Shown here piece by piece: positions 1 through 8,214 of a DNA stretch of 64,000 bases (position 1 is its first letter; every line of letters starts with the position of its first letter). The DNA is taken from NCBI GenBank assembly GCA_947642445.1, contig CANRSF010000014.1:1-64000 (forward strand), read 5' to 3'. The position numbers and the translations under genes were made by a program. The notes below the pieces were generated by a model that saw only the letters and a list, made by a program, of their open reading frames with translations, did not search any database and had not been told where the DNA came from. This DNA comes from an uncultured Collinsella sp. (GTDB taxonomy: Bacteria; Actinomycetota; Coriobacteriia; Coriobacteriales; Coriobacteriaceae).

Positions 1-345
1 AGCGACACGCTCCTCTATCGGCTGGTGTTTAACCTGGTCGAAAATGCCATCCGTTACAGCCGCCCCGGCTCGACTGTCAACGTCTCCATCTGCGACAACA
101 ACAGCCGCGTGTTCCTGCGAGTCGAGGACCAGGGCCCGGGAATACCCAAGCAGTACCGCGAGAGCATCTTCCAACCGTTCTTTCGCCTGGATAAATCCCG
201 CAGCAGGGCATACGGCGGCGCAGGACTCGGGCTAGCGCTTGTCTGGGAGATTGCGGCGCTTCACGGTGGCACGGTAGAGGTCGAAACAAGTTCCGAGAAC
301 GGGACCGTGATGCTCGTGACCCTCTCAAAGGGGGCCACCACGTGA
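1..345 (+). CDS. Sensor histidine kinase, C-terminal ATPase domain (5' partial)
   Basis: The reading frame is open from base 1, so the gene begins outside the window. What remains is the HATPase_c domain of a two-component sensor kinase, which binds ATP and phosphorylates a His in the missing DHp domain. Visible motifs are the N box (LVENAIRYS), the G1 box (VEDQGPGIP), the F box (FQPFFRLDKSRS) and the G2 box (GGAGLGLALV). The kinase ends about 25 residues after G2, as usual. Its response regulator is presumably upstream, off the window. No membrane segment is visible because the N-terminus is missing. The family call is secure; the stimulus cannot be judged. Confidence 0.93.
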   Translation, partial: SDTLLYRLVFNLVENAIRYSRPGSTVNVSICDNNSRVFLRVEDQGPGIPKQYRESIFQPFFRLDKSRSRAYGGAGLGLALVWEIAALHGGTVEVETSSENGTVMLVTLSKGATT

Positions 346-504
346 TCCGACTGTCCAGGGGTCCCACGGGACTGCGGACAAAAAGTTGGACCATCGGGTC
401 CGGTTTGGAGTCCGCATGACATACAGTAGAGCCGTGGTGGAGAGGGCCGGGGCCGCGTGCCCGCGCTACAATAAACTCCGCGAATCACCGGCGAAAGGAA
501 CACG

Positions 505-1047
505 ATGCAGGACGACAAGGACAGGCTCACACAACTCACCTCGGAGCAGAACATGCTACTCAACCGGCTTATGCTCAAGATGGTTGAATTCGATGCCGGC
601 GACCCCAAGCGCATCCAGCACTTCGTGAAGGTGGCAAGTCTCGCGCGCACCATCGGCGAGGCCGAAAGCCTGCCCGCGCACGAGCTCTTCACGCTCACCG
701 CGGCGGCGATCGTCCACGATATCGGCATCCACCCGGCCATCGAGAAGTACGGCTCCAGTGCGGGCAAACTACAGGAGCAGGAGGGGCCGGCGCCGGCTCG
801 AGCCATGCTGCGCGGTCTGGGCTTTGATGTCCAGACCGTCGAGCGCGTGGCATTCCTCGTCGGGCATCACCACACCTACGACGCCATTGACGGGGTCGAC
901 TACCGGATTCTGGTCGAGGCGGACTTCTTGGTCAACCTGTACGAGGACGGCTGCTCCAGGGACGCCATGCTCGCGGCACGCGAGAGAGTCTTCCAGACCA
1001 GGACAGGCATAACGTTGCTCAACGCCATGTTCGGCCTGGAGAGTTAG
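505..1047 (+). CDS. HD-domain phosphohydrolase-like protein
   Basis: A 180-residue soluble protein with an HD-domain core. His about residue 33 (QHFVKVA), the HD pair in AAIVHDIGIH (about residue 75), HHH in VGHHHTYD (about 118) and a later Asp (VEADFLVN) fit the metal-binding pattern of HD hydrolases acting on nucleotides or phosphoesters. It lacks the full HD-GYP signature. The ATG follows a good AAAGGA ribosome site, with a TACAAT -10 about 35 bases upstream. A short ORF at 19540-19623 carries the same first ~20 and last ~8 residues with everything between deleted, so this protein has had a paralogue in the same genome. The substrate is unknown. Confidence 0.75.
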   Translation: MQDDKDRLTQLTSEQNMLLNRLMLKMVEFDAGDPKRIQHFVKVASLARTIGEAESLPAHELFTLTAAAIVHDIGIHPAIEKYGSSAGKLQEQEGPAPARAMLRGLGFDVQTVERVAFLVGHHHTYDAIDGVDYRILVEADFLVNLYEDGCSRDAMLAARERVFQTRTGITLLNAMFGLES

Positions 1048-1317
1048 TTCAAGCGTCATCAACCGCCTATAGTGGCGCATCTTTTTTAGTGCTCTGGGAG
1101 ATGTTATGAGCATTGCGTCGACGCGGTTGCCTTCGGTCATAAACGTAGGATACGTTTCCCGTTCGCGACCGGTAAATAGACGGTAAGCGATCGGTCGGCA
1201 CAACATCAGACCTCTCCTCCCAACTCGGAACGGTGCAAACGCGTAGTACAATGGGAGGAGATATCGTGCCCCGGAAGGAATCCTGCAGCACGTATCCAGC
1301 CTGACCGAAGGAGCGAC

Positions 1318-2259
1318 ATGAATTCCACCGTATCTTTCCTCAACGGCGGCGGCCTGGGAGCCGTCATCCTGATCGTCGTCCTGATTGTGCTGGCCTTCAA
1401 CGCGTTCTTCGTGGTGAAACAGCAAAACGCCGTTATCATCGAGCGTCTGGGGCGTTTCAGCGCCATCCTGGGCGCGGGCCTACACGCCAAGGTGCCATTC
1501 ATCGACCGCAAGGCGGCGACAGTGAGCCTCCGCACCATGAAAAACGGCTTCGATATCGACGTTAAGACCCAAGACAACGTGACCATCGGCCTCGAGGTCT
1601 CTGTGCAATACCACGTGAGCTACGAGCGCGGAGAGACGCCCGCGCAGTCCGGTGTCTACAAGAGTTACTACATGTTGCAGCAACCCGTGGCGCAGATGCG
1701 CGACTTCATCACCGACGCCCTGCGCTCCTCCATCCCCGTCTACACGCTCGACGAGGTCTTCGCCAAGAAGGACGATATCGCCAAGGACGTCAACGCCACC
1801 GTTTCCGGGCAGATGGCAGCCTACGGCTTCACGCTCGTCTCCACGCTCATCACCAAGATCGCGCTGCCGGCCGAGGTCGAGAACTCCATGAACGACATCA
1901 ACGCCGCCCAGCGCAAGCGCGCCGCCGCGCAGGAGCTCGCCGAGGCCGACCGCATCAAGCGCGTCACCGAGGCGACCGCCGAGGCCGAGGCAATGGAAAA
2001 GGCGGGCGAAGGCATCGCCGCCCAGCGCAAGGCTATCGCGCTGGGCATCAAGGACTCCCTCGAGATTATCCAGGAGACGGGCATCGGCAACGACGAGGCC
2101 AACCAGCTGTTCATGTTTACGCAGTGGTCCGAGATGATGACGGAGTTCGCTCGCACGGGTAAAACCTCGACGGTCGTGCTGCCGAGCGATTTCTCGCAGT
2201 CGGCTTCGATGTTCGAGCAGATGCTGACCGCCACGAAGGCCACCGATGACGAGCGCTAG
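1318..2259 (+). CDS. SPFH/band-7 (stomatin-like) membrane protein
   Basis: 313 residues. An N-terminal hydrophobic segment (about 12-33, GAVILIVVLIVLAFNAFFVV) is followed by the SPFH domain: QQNAVIIERLGRF, a 'GLHAKVPFIDRK' turn, then a strand-rich region. A long alanine/glutamate coiled coil follows (about 190-240, AAQRKRAAAQELAEADRIKRV), typical of stomatin/QmcA/HflK-like proteins. These form membrane-anchored oligomers thought to organise membrane domains and regulate membrane proteases. The ATG sits 5 bases after GAAGGAG. No protease (HflC/FtsH or NfeD) gene is adjacent, and the next gene is an unrelated membrane protein 51 bp downstream. Family call firm, specific partner unknown. Confidence 0.9.
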   Translation: MNSTVSFLNGGGLGAVILIVVLIVLAFNAFFVVKQQNAVIIERLGRFSAILGAGLHAKVPFIDRKAATVSLRTMKNGFDIDVKTQDNVTIGLEVSVQYHVSYERGETPAQSGVYKSYYMLQQPVAQMRDFITDALRSSIPVYTLDEVFAKKDDIAKDVNATVSGQMAAYGFTLVSTLITKIALPAEVENSMNDINAAQRKRAAAQELAEADRIKRVTEATAEAEAMEKAGEGIAAQRKAIALGIKDSLEIIQETGIGNDEANQLFMFTQWSEMMTEFARTGKTSTVVLPSDFSQSASMFEQMLTATKATDDER

Positions 2260-2310
2260 GTTGGATGCCGTGGTCTAACCGACACCGCCCCATCGGCATC
2301 AGGAGGAGAC

Positions 2311-3219
2311 ATGGCTCGCAACCGTTTTTTTCCGAGATCATCCGACGGCAGCGGGGACATCGACCCGTTTAACGCTGGCGATCCCATTATGCCGCTCGAC
2401 GATGTTGTCCCCACGCGCGATGAGCGCGTGGGGCCGGCGAGCCGCGCGGAACGACCGGAGGAGGCGGAAGCACAGAATCCACAAGCCGTCCCCGCCACCG
2501 CAACCAAGGCCTGGACCGAGGCCAAGACCGCGTTCAAGGCTAAATCCAAGAAAAGGGCAACAGATGGCCGGCATGTGTCGCACCGGGCCGAACCAGAACC
2601 GGAGTCCGTCTCGGACGACGATTCCGGCACGGAGAAGACTACTGGGCACCGCTGGGGCATCAACGGATACTCCATCACAATCGGCATCATCTTTCTTGCC
2701 ACACTGCTGCTCGGTGTCGTCGCCAACTGTGGCTCAATGATCATCGCCTCGATTATCGGCGCGGATGTGCCACCAATCGAGGCGATGGGCGAATCGGACG
2801 ACGACACGGGGGAGGATGACGCGGCAAAGGCGCGAGACGACGCCGAAGCCGAGGACAGAGCGGTCTCCGATGCCGCGACCGCGCGTCTTGACCATCTCTT
2901 CGACGATCCCGCAACGGGCGATCTCATCAAACGTGGACTCGACCGCCAGTTGAAGACCAACTTCGGCTACACGGCCAACGAGCTCGGTATCGATGCCACT
3001 GCCTATGAAAAGTGGTTCCTTGGCACCATTGGCTACCGGCTCAACTGCGCCCAAGCCTACGGCGACGGCACGGGGTTCGCTGCGTTCGACGTCACGTCCC
3101 CCGACATCTACCGGATGTTCAACGACTTCTACACCAAGACATCCGATTACGTCTTGAGCAACAGACTCTACGGGACATATGGACCCGATGGAGTTGCCGT
3201 CGCGCTCACAGACGAGTAG
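2311..3219 (+). CDS. Membrane protein of unknown function, truncated by an in-frame amber codon
   Basis: 302 codons after a strong AGGAGGAG site. The first ~115 residues are acidic, Pro/Lys-rich and probably disordered and cytoplasmic. One strong membrane segment follows (about 125-150, ITIGIIFLATLLLGVVANC), then a second acidic linker and a folded extracytoplasmic-looking domain (about 190-302, LDHLFDDPATGDLIKRGLDRQ...). The frame stops at TAG 3217-3219 in the context ALTDE-stop-KAQMSVYFNEAL and then stays open for 53 codons of well-formed protein. A CAG-to-TAG mutation removing the last ~53 residues is the simple reading. I do not recognise the family by name. Confidence 0.7.
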   Translation: MARNRFFPRSSDGSGDIDPFNAGDPIMPLDDVVPTRDERVGPASRAERPEEAEAQNPQAVPATATKAWTEAKTAFKAKSKKRATDGRHVSHRAEPEPESVSDDDSGTEKTTGHRWGINGYSITIGIIFLATLLLGVVANCGSMIIASIIGADVPPIEAMGESDDDTGEDDAAKARDDAEAEDRAVSDAATARLDHLFDDPATGDLIKRGLDRQLKTNFGYTANELGIDATAYEKWFLGTIGYRLNCAQAYGDGTGFAAFDVTSPDIYRMFNDFYTKTSDYVLSNRLYGTYGPDGVAVALTDE

Positions 3220-3381
3220 AAGGCCCAGATGAGCGTCTATTTCAACGAGGCGCTCTCGAAAGCCGCGGTAAGAGACGATGGCTACCTGAGCGCCTGGCTC
3301 TCCAAAGGCAATGACGGCACGTGGATGGTGGACGACACGAGCCTTCGGGAGACCCTGACGTACCTGGTCGGCGCCGCGTAA
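3220..3381 (+). pseudogene. Severed C-terminal tail of the preceding membrane protein
   Basis: Directly after the amber codon at 3217-3219, the same frame runs for 53 codons to TAA at 3379-3381. It encodes a helical, soluble tail (KAQMSVYFNEALSKAAVRDD, ending LRETLTYLVGAA). There is no ribosome site or start suited to independent translation, apart from an internal ATG four codons in. Composition matches the gene upstream. I read it as the natural end of that gene cut off by a nonsense mutation; readthrough or a suppressor tRNA is a less likely alternative. Confidence 0.65.
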
Positions 3382-3498
3382 GGCATGCCAGGCAAGGCGA
3401 ATGGGCAGATACCCGAGGGGATTGTCCCGTCGCCGCCCGTCTTGTCCCAGACGACGAGGTCCGCCAGACCCGTGGCCATGACGGCGACGGAGCGCCCA

Positions 3499-4029
3499 TC
3501 ACCCCAGAAGGTCACCCAGCACGGCCGCACCGGTTTTGATGATCCCGAAGACGAAGAACGGTAGAAGCATCGCGAGCAGTGCGTCCATGCGCGGATTGAT
3601 CGTCTCCGGGATCTTCGGCCCGCCGAAGAACAGCGTCCCGTCGGGCGCGAGGTAGTCGATGAGCGGGTACTCCGGCCCACAGCTGTACAAATCATCCCCC
3701 CAAGTCGCCCAACTCGGCTGTAAGGTGTCCCGCAGGACAACTTCCTCACCCGTCTGCTCGCACACGTATACCGGCGTGCCCAAGAACAGCGAGTCGTCAT
3801 GCTCCGAATCGCCCGTTGTCGCGCAGTGCCACTGCCTCGGGTTCTCCTCGCGCCAGCGGAGGGTCCCGTCCTCGTCACGCTCGAGTCTTTGGAAGACGTA
3901 ACGGAGCCGCGTGTAACCCCGGGCCCGGAGCTTGCGGTCGAGCAGAAAACCTTTGATGTCTCCCACGAGCACGACCAGACAGAGAGCTGTGAGAAAGACG
4001 CTTGTGACGAGTCCCATCAGCATGTCCAC
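3499..4029 (-). CDS. Small membrane protein of unknown function
   Basis: About 176 residues from a GTG (an ATG two codons in is equally possible). It has an N-terminal membrane segment (LVTSVFLTALCLVVLVGDIKG), a soluble middle with WCATTGDSEHDDS-like polar stretches and a conserved-looking C/W-rich part (CEQTGEEVVLRDTLQPSWATW), and a C-terminal membrane segment (ALLAMLLPFFVFGIIKTGAAV). Both ends therefore probably lie on the same side of the membrane. It converges with the interrupted gene at 2311-3381, with about 117 bp between them. I cannot assign a family or function. The long frame with coherent topology supports a real gene. Confidence 0.6.
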   Translation of the reverse strand: MDMLMGLVTSVFLTALCLVVLVGDIKGFLLDRKLRARGYTRLRYVFQRLERDEDGTLRWREENPRQWHCATTGDSEHDDSLFLGTPVYVCEQTGEEVVLRDTLQPSWATWGDDLYSCGPEYPLIDYLAPDGTLFFGGPKIPETINPRMDALLAMLLPFFVFGIIKTGAAVLGDLLG

Positions 4030-4345
4030 GGCAGCCCCAACCTCTCGGACGAGATCATTTCACATTAATCATAGAGGACGTGAGCCACGGGCGAAAAGAG
4101 CGCCGGTAAGCGTTTACTGAACGCTTACCGGAACGCGCGAGCGTGCGGCGCAGACGGGTGGCGATGCCACGCCACGCTTTACTCCACATTAACCATCTAG
4201 AAAAACGCCATACGGAGACCGCTGACACGCCCATTGGGCTCGATTCGAGTTTCACGGACCCAGAAACGACCCCGTTTCCCTCGGGGAAAAATTTCGCGCG
4301 TCTACTCACTCGGGATGCTGTCAAGGCGGCGTCAATGCGTGCGAC
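4030..4345. other. Gene-free stretch with a perfect 12-bp inverted repeat
   Basis: No credible gene is seen here. At 4103-4131 lies a perfect dyad, CCGGTAAGCGTT, a 5-base loop, then its complement. It has no T-run on either strand, so it looks more like an operator or a stable RNA hairpin than an intrinsic terminator. It sits about 75 bp upstream of the gene at 3499-4029, which reads away from it, and could regulate that gene. Confidence 0.5.
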
Positions 4346-5029
4346 CTACACCTTCTCGCTTTTCGAGGCTTCGTCTGCAGGACCATCGGAATCGATACGG
4401 AATCGATCGGCATACCATTCATCCGAAGCAATCACCTTATGGAGCATCTGGAGATGCAGGTCGACATAGTGGCAGAACGCCTTGCCGCATTCCACGAGAG
4501 GCGCATTGTTTCTCTCGTTGGGCTCGGCTCCAAAATTAAACTCGACCTCATAGCCCTCCCCAGGCACACCCATGCTCGGCAGAATATCAGTGGAGAAGTG
4601 AACGAATCCAGACGTCACCTTGTATACATCTTTTACCTTTGGATCGTACTTCTCGAGTAAGTCTTGAAGTCTTCTATCGAACATCTTCTCACCCGAAAAA
4701 TCTTTCAGCTTGTTCACAGGCACACCTTGAAACACCTGCTTGAGAAAGTCATCCTGGTCTTCGGCGGCGAATAACGCGAATGTCCGCAGGCAGACTCCAA
4801 CCTGTGCGCGGAGAAGCTGGGCGACGCAAACAAGATTCCTCGACTCGAGCATGGAGATGAATCCGTCTATCAGTCTCATCGCATACTCAGAGGAGGATGC
4901 CAGACATAGGTCCCATTGGGTAAAGTCGCCGTTCATGAAGGGAATCACTGCATTGCGCTCGGCGACTCTCAAGGCACTCAGGCTTTGTTCTATTTTCCCA
5001 GCTTCTTGTTTGAACTGTTCGCTATCCAA
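4346..5029 (-). CDS. Hypothetical all-helical protein
   Basis: 227 residues, no membrane segment. An N-terminal heptad-like helix (FKQEAGKIEQSLSALRVAER) is followed by further helices. A stretch around residues 65-80 (LLRAQVGVCLRTFALFAA) and a later 'SGFVHFSTDI' resemble the RX4-6H-type arrangement of helical HEPN/AbiV-like or DUF5677-like proteins, but I cannot demonstrate an exact motif. Base composition is lower in GC than the core genes, which fits acquisition. It stands alone in its orientation upstream of an AAA ATPase remnant. Function unknown; membership of a defence or toxin-type helical family is only a guess. Confidence 0.55.
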   Translation of the reverse strand: MDSEQFKQEAGKIEQSLSALRVAERNAVIPFMNGDFTQWDLCLASSSEYAMRLIDGFISMLESRNLVCVAQLLRAQVGVCLRTFALFAAEDQDDFLKQVFQGVPVNKLKDFSGEKMFDRRLQDLLEKYDPKVKDVYKVTSGFVHFSTDILPSMGVPGEGYEVEFNFGAEPNERNNAPLVECGKAFCHYVDLHLQMLHKVIASDEWYADRFRIDSDGPADEASKSEKV

Positions 5030-5090
5030 AATGCCCCCAAATGCCGGCTTCTCAACAAATCAGAAAAAGCAAGAGAGACAGAGATTAGGT

Positions 5091-5372
5091 TCATGCTCCA
5101 CTGAACCCGCGCTTCCAGTCGAGGTATTCCTCCTCGGAGATCTCCCCGGAGTCCCGTCTCTCGCGCCCCTCACGGAACTGTCCATATCAGTGTAGCCAAT
5201 CCATGTAGACGTTGTTGGAGGACGGGTCCTTCCGAGCAACGGAGGCGGAGAACGCCTTCACGAGCTCGGGCTTGCCGGAGCGGCGCACCCCCGTGGTCAC
5301 CTTGATGCCCCGGGTGCCCTTGAGCGCCCAAAGCCACTCCATATACGTACTGCGGTCTACCCAAGCCATCAT
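5091..5372 (-). pseudogene. AAA (AAA_14/DUF4143-type) ATPase N-terminal remnant fused to a foreign tail
   Basis: The ATG at 5372 has an AAGGAG site. The first ~60 codons (AWVDRSTYMEWLWALKGTR..., ITTGVRR-like 'VTTGVRRSGKPELVKAF') are the N-terminus of a Walker ATPase of the class that carries a C-terminal DUF4143. The usual GVRRCGKS P-loop reads GVRRSGKP here. After NNVYMDWLH comes TGA (5187-5189), and the same frame continues for 31 codons into a tail (GEISEEEYLDWKRGF) that does not belong to that ATPase. Deletion fusion plus nonsense mutation is the simplest reading. An intact relative of this ATPase class is at 18079-19374. Confidence 0.65.
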
Positions 5373-5430
5373 CAGCTCCTTATCGGTTTCGAAACCGAGA
5401 GAGCAATATGCGCAAGGGCGCGGCCGCACG

Positions 5431-5463
5431 TGCTACAATGCGGCCATCAGAGATGAAAACGGA
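5431..5463 (+). promoter_or_regulatory. Promoter of the small membrane protein gene
   Basis: TGCTACAAT is an extended -10 (TGnTACAAT), followed by a leader containing CAGAGATGAAAAC. An almost identical block (GCTACAAT, then CCACCAGAGATGAAAAC) occurs at 26308-26334 ahead of yjdF, so this promoter/leader segment is repeated in the window. Confidence 0.45.
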
Positions 5464-5480
5464 ATTACGAGGATTGAGCC

Positions 5481-5672
5481 ATGTGGGATGAATTAGGCAT
5501 AAGCGCAGGAACGGCGATTATTATTATAATTGCGCTGTATTACGTTATCAAATGGGCAGTGAAAAATGGCATAAAAGAAGCCTATGGTGCCATCACCGGC
5601 AAGAAGAGCGATGAAGATGTCCAAAACGAAATAGACCTGGAAGGACTTGGATTGAATCAAGAAGATCGATAA
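5481..5672 (+). CDS. Small single-pass membrane protein (DUF6019-like)
   Basis: 63 residues: one N-terminal membrane segment (about 9-25, GTAIIIIIALYYVIKWAV), then a basic-to-acidic cytoplasmic tail (KNGIKEAYGAITGKKSDED). The YYVIKWAVKNGI(K/R)EAY core is what I remember for DUF6019-type proteins of Firmicutes and Coriobacteria; function unknown. The start follows an ACGAGGATTGAGCC leader with a weak GAGG site. It is flanked by a promoter (5431) and a strong hairpin (5697-5726). Lower GC than its neighbours suggests acquisition. Confidence 0.7.
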   Translation: MWDELGISAGTAIIIIIALYYVIKWAVKNGIKEAYGAITGKKSDEDVQNEIDLEGLGLNQEDR

Positions 5673-5696
5673 ATCCAGTTTCATGGGCACCGAAAA

Positions 5697-5726
5697 GGCC
5701 TCCGTTCCCAAACGGGAACGGAGGCC
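5697..5726 (-). terminator. Intrinsic terminator (mainly minus strand)
   Basis: A 13-bp perfect stem (GGCCTCCGTTCCC with its complement) and a 4-base loop. GAAAA lies on the left flank and becomes a T-run for minus-strand transcripts. It ends the guaA-fragment/hydrolase transcript starting at 8211 and may also stop the plus-strand gene at 5481. Confidence 0.8.
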
Positions 5727-5738
5727 AAATGAACTAAC

Positions 5739-5972
5739 TTACTCCCACTCCACCGTGCCGAAGGGCATGGGGGTCAGGTCGTAGCAGACGCGGCAGATGT
5801 CGGGAACCTCGGCATTAACGCGAGCAGTCATGCGCTTGAGCAGTGCCCAGTCAAGCTCGGGCACCTCGGCGGTCATGACATCGACGGTGTTGATGCAGCG
5901 GATGATGCAGGGCCAGTCGTAGGCGCGCTTGCCCTCGCGCACGCCGGTGGCGCGGAAATCGGGCACGACGGC
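5739..5972 (-). pseudogene. guaA 3'-end fragment (first copy), fused in frame to a hydrolase remnant
   Basis: Encodes about 77 residues from AVVPDFRATGVREGKRAYDW to GTVEWE-stop, the C-terminal dimerisation domain of GMP synthase. It aligns end to end with the intact GuaA at 30412 (AVLPDIKSVGVMGDERTY ... ATIEWE) but is clearly diverged, so it is not a recent copy of the resident gene. A second, near-identical fragment lies at 8784. Upstream in the same frame is the end of an alpha/beta hydrolase (GPSSFYL), so the guaA piece was joined at an illegitimate or integrase-made junction near 5973. It is not a functional GMP synthase because it lacks both the amidotransferase and ATP-pyrophosphatase domains. 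Confidence 0.75.
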
Positions 5973-6727
5973 AAGGTAGAAGCTGGAAGGCCCCACGGCT
6001 TCGAACACGAACCTCACCGGCACCGGCGATTCCGCAGTGTCGCGGTAAGCGTACAGCAGGGCGAGGCACCCGCCGGCCGATCCGCCCCCGATGGCCATCT
6101 CGTTCACGGGGTAGCCCAGCTTGGCCGCCTCGGCGACCACCGCGTCCATGCTCTCTTGATTTCCAGAGACTGCGTGAGGATGTTCGCCCCGGGGTGCTGC
6201 TCGCTGAAAAGCGTGTAGTTGATACCCGCAGCCACGTAGCCCTGAGCGCAGAGCCAATGGAGGGTCCGCGCGTCGTCGGCCTTGTCACCGCTGGTGAACC
6301 CGCCGGAGTGCAGGTACACGACCAACCCGTAGTGCTGCCGCGACCGGTCGGCGGGTACATAGAGGTCGAACTTGTTCGCGTCGCCGTCGCCGTAGGGGAT
6401 GTCGGCATAAACCGTTCCCACCGAGTCGTTCCAAACGACGGAGAAATCGTCGCCGAGGGGATTGCTCACCAGCTTGATGGCCGCCGAAAGCGTGAAGACG
6501 GCAATGAATATCCCCACGTAGAGGAAGCCCCAGAGAATGCGGTGGCGCTTTTTGGATGGCTGCTCTGGCGCATCGGTGGCTTGGAGAGGAATCGCAGGAT
6601 CTCTAAAGCCATAATTACCTGCAGTACAAAGTGAGTACAGAATCAAAGCCACAAAATGACGTGAAATCAGTTGAATTCTGATCAAAATCGAACCGCCATC
6701 ATTGACAAGCCACTCGCTCCAATTCAT
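5973..6727 (-). pseudogene. Membrane-anchored alpha/beta hydrolase, frameshifted and truncated
   Basis: The ATG overlaps the stop of the upstream ABC-F gene (ATGA), so the two were translationally coupled. An N-terminal tail and one membrane segment (WGFLYVGIFIAVFTLSAAI) precede an esterase-like domain: oxyanion-hole region VVYLHSGGF, then (after a shift) the nucleophile elbow GGGSAGGCLALLYA. The two halves lie in different frames (6104-6727, and the N-terminal end of 5739-6257). One missing base near 6155 (ILTQSLEI to ESMDAVVAEAA) accounts for the break. The C-terminal catalytic Asp/His part has been replaced by the guaA fragment. Non-functional as it stands, unless the coupled product has another role. 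Confidence 0.75.
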
Positions 6728-8211
6728 CCAACTCTTAGCGCGTGACCATCAACGAGCTGTTCGATCAGCCATCTCGTTTGCCCTACAGCTTCCGCCAACC
6801 GGATATCGTGCGTGACCAGAAGGATCGCCCCGGGGAATCCAACGAGCAGTCTCTGCAATGCCTCTATCGAGCCGATATCGAGGTGATTGGTCGGCTCGTC
6901 GAGCACGAGGAAGTTGGGTTCCGCAACCAGCTTCTCCGCGAGCATCAGCTTTCGGAGCTCACCGGGGCTCAGGTCGTCGCCATCGAGCAGTCTATCGGGG
7001 TCGGAGTTCAGGCGTGCCACGATGGACAGGATACGCCCCTTTTGCTCTTGCGTATGCTTGCGCAGCTGCTCAAGGGCACGCTCTCGCTCGGCCGACGCAA
7101 CAACCTGAGGAACATAGGCAACCTTTATATTCTCGGGGACGGAATCGATGATGGCACGCACCAATAGACTCTTGCCCGTCCCATTTGCTCCGGTCAACAC
7201 CACATGGTCAGTTGGAGAGACCCAGAGCTGAGGCACATTCAAGCAGAACTCGCCCGCTAAGAGCCGAGTAGGACCAACGCGCGCAACGATACTCGATCTG
7301 GCGGCTTCTCCGAAATCGCTAATGCAGTGGTCGTAGCGCTTCGGCACAGAGTTCTCCGATAGCGTCGACTCCGCCCTCGCAAGACGTTCATCCATGGCGG
7401 CTGATAGTTTACCGGCTACACCGTCCTTCCCAGAGACTATGGCGCGCCCGATCCGCGCGCGCCCGTCGCTATCTCTCTTGTCCAGACCGCGCTTGCTGCG
7501 CTTGCCCTTCTGACGTGCCGCCTCCTCGCTCCTTCGCTGCGCCTCCGCCTTCAGCCGCTTCACTTCGCGCATAGCCTTCTCTCGGTCGTGCAGCGCGGTG
7601 GCACGTTCGCTTGCCGCCTGATCGCTCGCCTTCGAATAACCGCCCGGGCGCATGATCCAGCGTGCGCCGTCGCACAGGAGGCTCTGATCGACGAGGCCAT
7701 CGAGCAATTCCCTGTCATGGGAGATGAGGATGCCGACTCCATCGAATGAGGCTAGCGCCTCGCTCACGATTTCACGCGTCGGGGCATCAAGGTCGTTCGT
7801 CGGCTCATCCATGACGAGCACGTCGGGGCGAGCATAGAGCGCGCATGCGATCTGGAGTCGTTTCTGCTGGCCGCCTGAGAGCGTGTCGTAGCGCCAGGGC
7901 CAATCGTCTCCGATATGCAGAAGCGCCCTTGCACGCTGCGCTTCTTGGTTCCAGTCTGACGCGAAGTCGATAAGGTTCCCAGGTTCGAGCGAAGAATCCT
8001 GCTGGCAGTACACGGAGAACAGCTTCGGGCCCACCGTTCCGGAATCGGGCTCGATAAGGCGCGTGGCGATTCTCGCTAGCGTGCTCTTCCCGCATCCGTT
8101 GTCACCGATCACGGCAGTCCATCCTGAGGAAAACGTGACGCTGACATCCCTTACAGCGGGAGAGACCGCACCGGGATAGGTGTAACTAATGTTTGTGAGA
8201 TTCAACTGCAT
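6724..8211 (-). CDS. ABC-F family ATPase (possible antibiotic-resistance ribosome protection factor)
   Basis: 495 residues, two ABC domains and no membrane domain. Domain 1 has Walker A GDNGCGKST, signature LSGGQQKR and Walker B VLVMDEPTNDLD. A charged coiled-coil linker follows (about 205-285, REKAMREVKRLKAEAQRRSE). Domain 2 has Walker A TGANGTGKS, a degenerate signature LSPGELRK and FLVLDEPTNHLD. This is the ABC-F layout; relatives bind the ribosomal E site and many protect against 50S antibiotics (Lsa/Vga/Msr/OptrA classes). The product is shorter than most resistance ABC-Fs. A GAAGGAG ribosome site lies 6 bases before the ATG and is paired in a hairpin. Subfamily and drug cannot be told by eye. 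Confidence 0.88.
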   Translation of the reverse strand: MQLNLTNISYTYPGAVSPAVRDVSVTFSSGWTAVIGDNGCGKSTLARIATRLIEPDSGTVGPKLFSVYCQQDSSLEPGNLIDFASDWNQEAQRARALLHIGDDWPWRYDTLSGGQQKRLQIACALYARPDVLVMDEPTNDLDAPTREIVSEALASFDGVGILISHDRELLDGLVDQSLLCDGARWIMRPGGYSKASDQAASERATALHDREKAMREVKRLKAEAQRRSEEAARQKGKRSKRGLDKRDSDGRARIGRAIVSGKDGVAGKLSAAMDERLARAESTLSENSVPKRYDHCISDFGEAARSSIVARVGPTRLLAGEFCLNVPQLWVSPTDHVVLTGANGTGKSLLVRAIIDSVPENIKVAYVPQVVASAERERALEQLRKHTQEQKGRILSIVARLNSDPDRLLDGDDLSPGELRKLMLAEKLVAEPNFLVLDEPTNHLDIGSIEALQRLLVGFPGAILLVTHDIRLAEAVGQTRWLIEQLVDGHALRVG

Positions 8212-8214
8212 GGC

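Noticed and set aside
2311-3381. Pyrrolysine or programmed amber readthrough
   Set aside because: No Pyl genes or readthrough context are visible in the window; a CAG-to-TAG mutation is simpler, though not excluded.
4103-4131. Rho-independent terminator
   Set aside because: The stem is perfect but no T-run follows on either strand, and no gene ends next to it.
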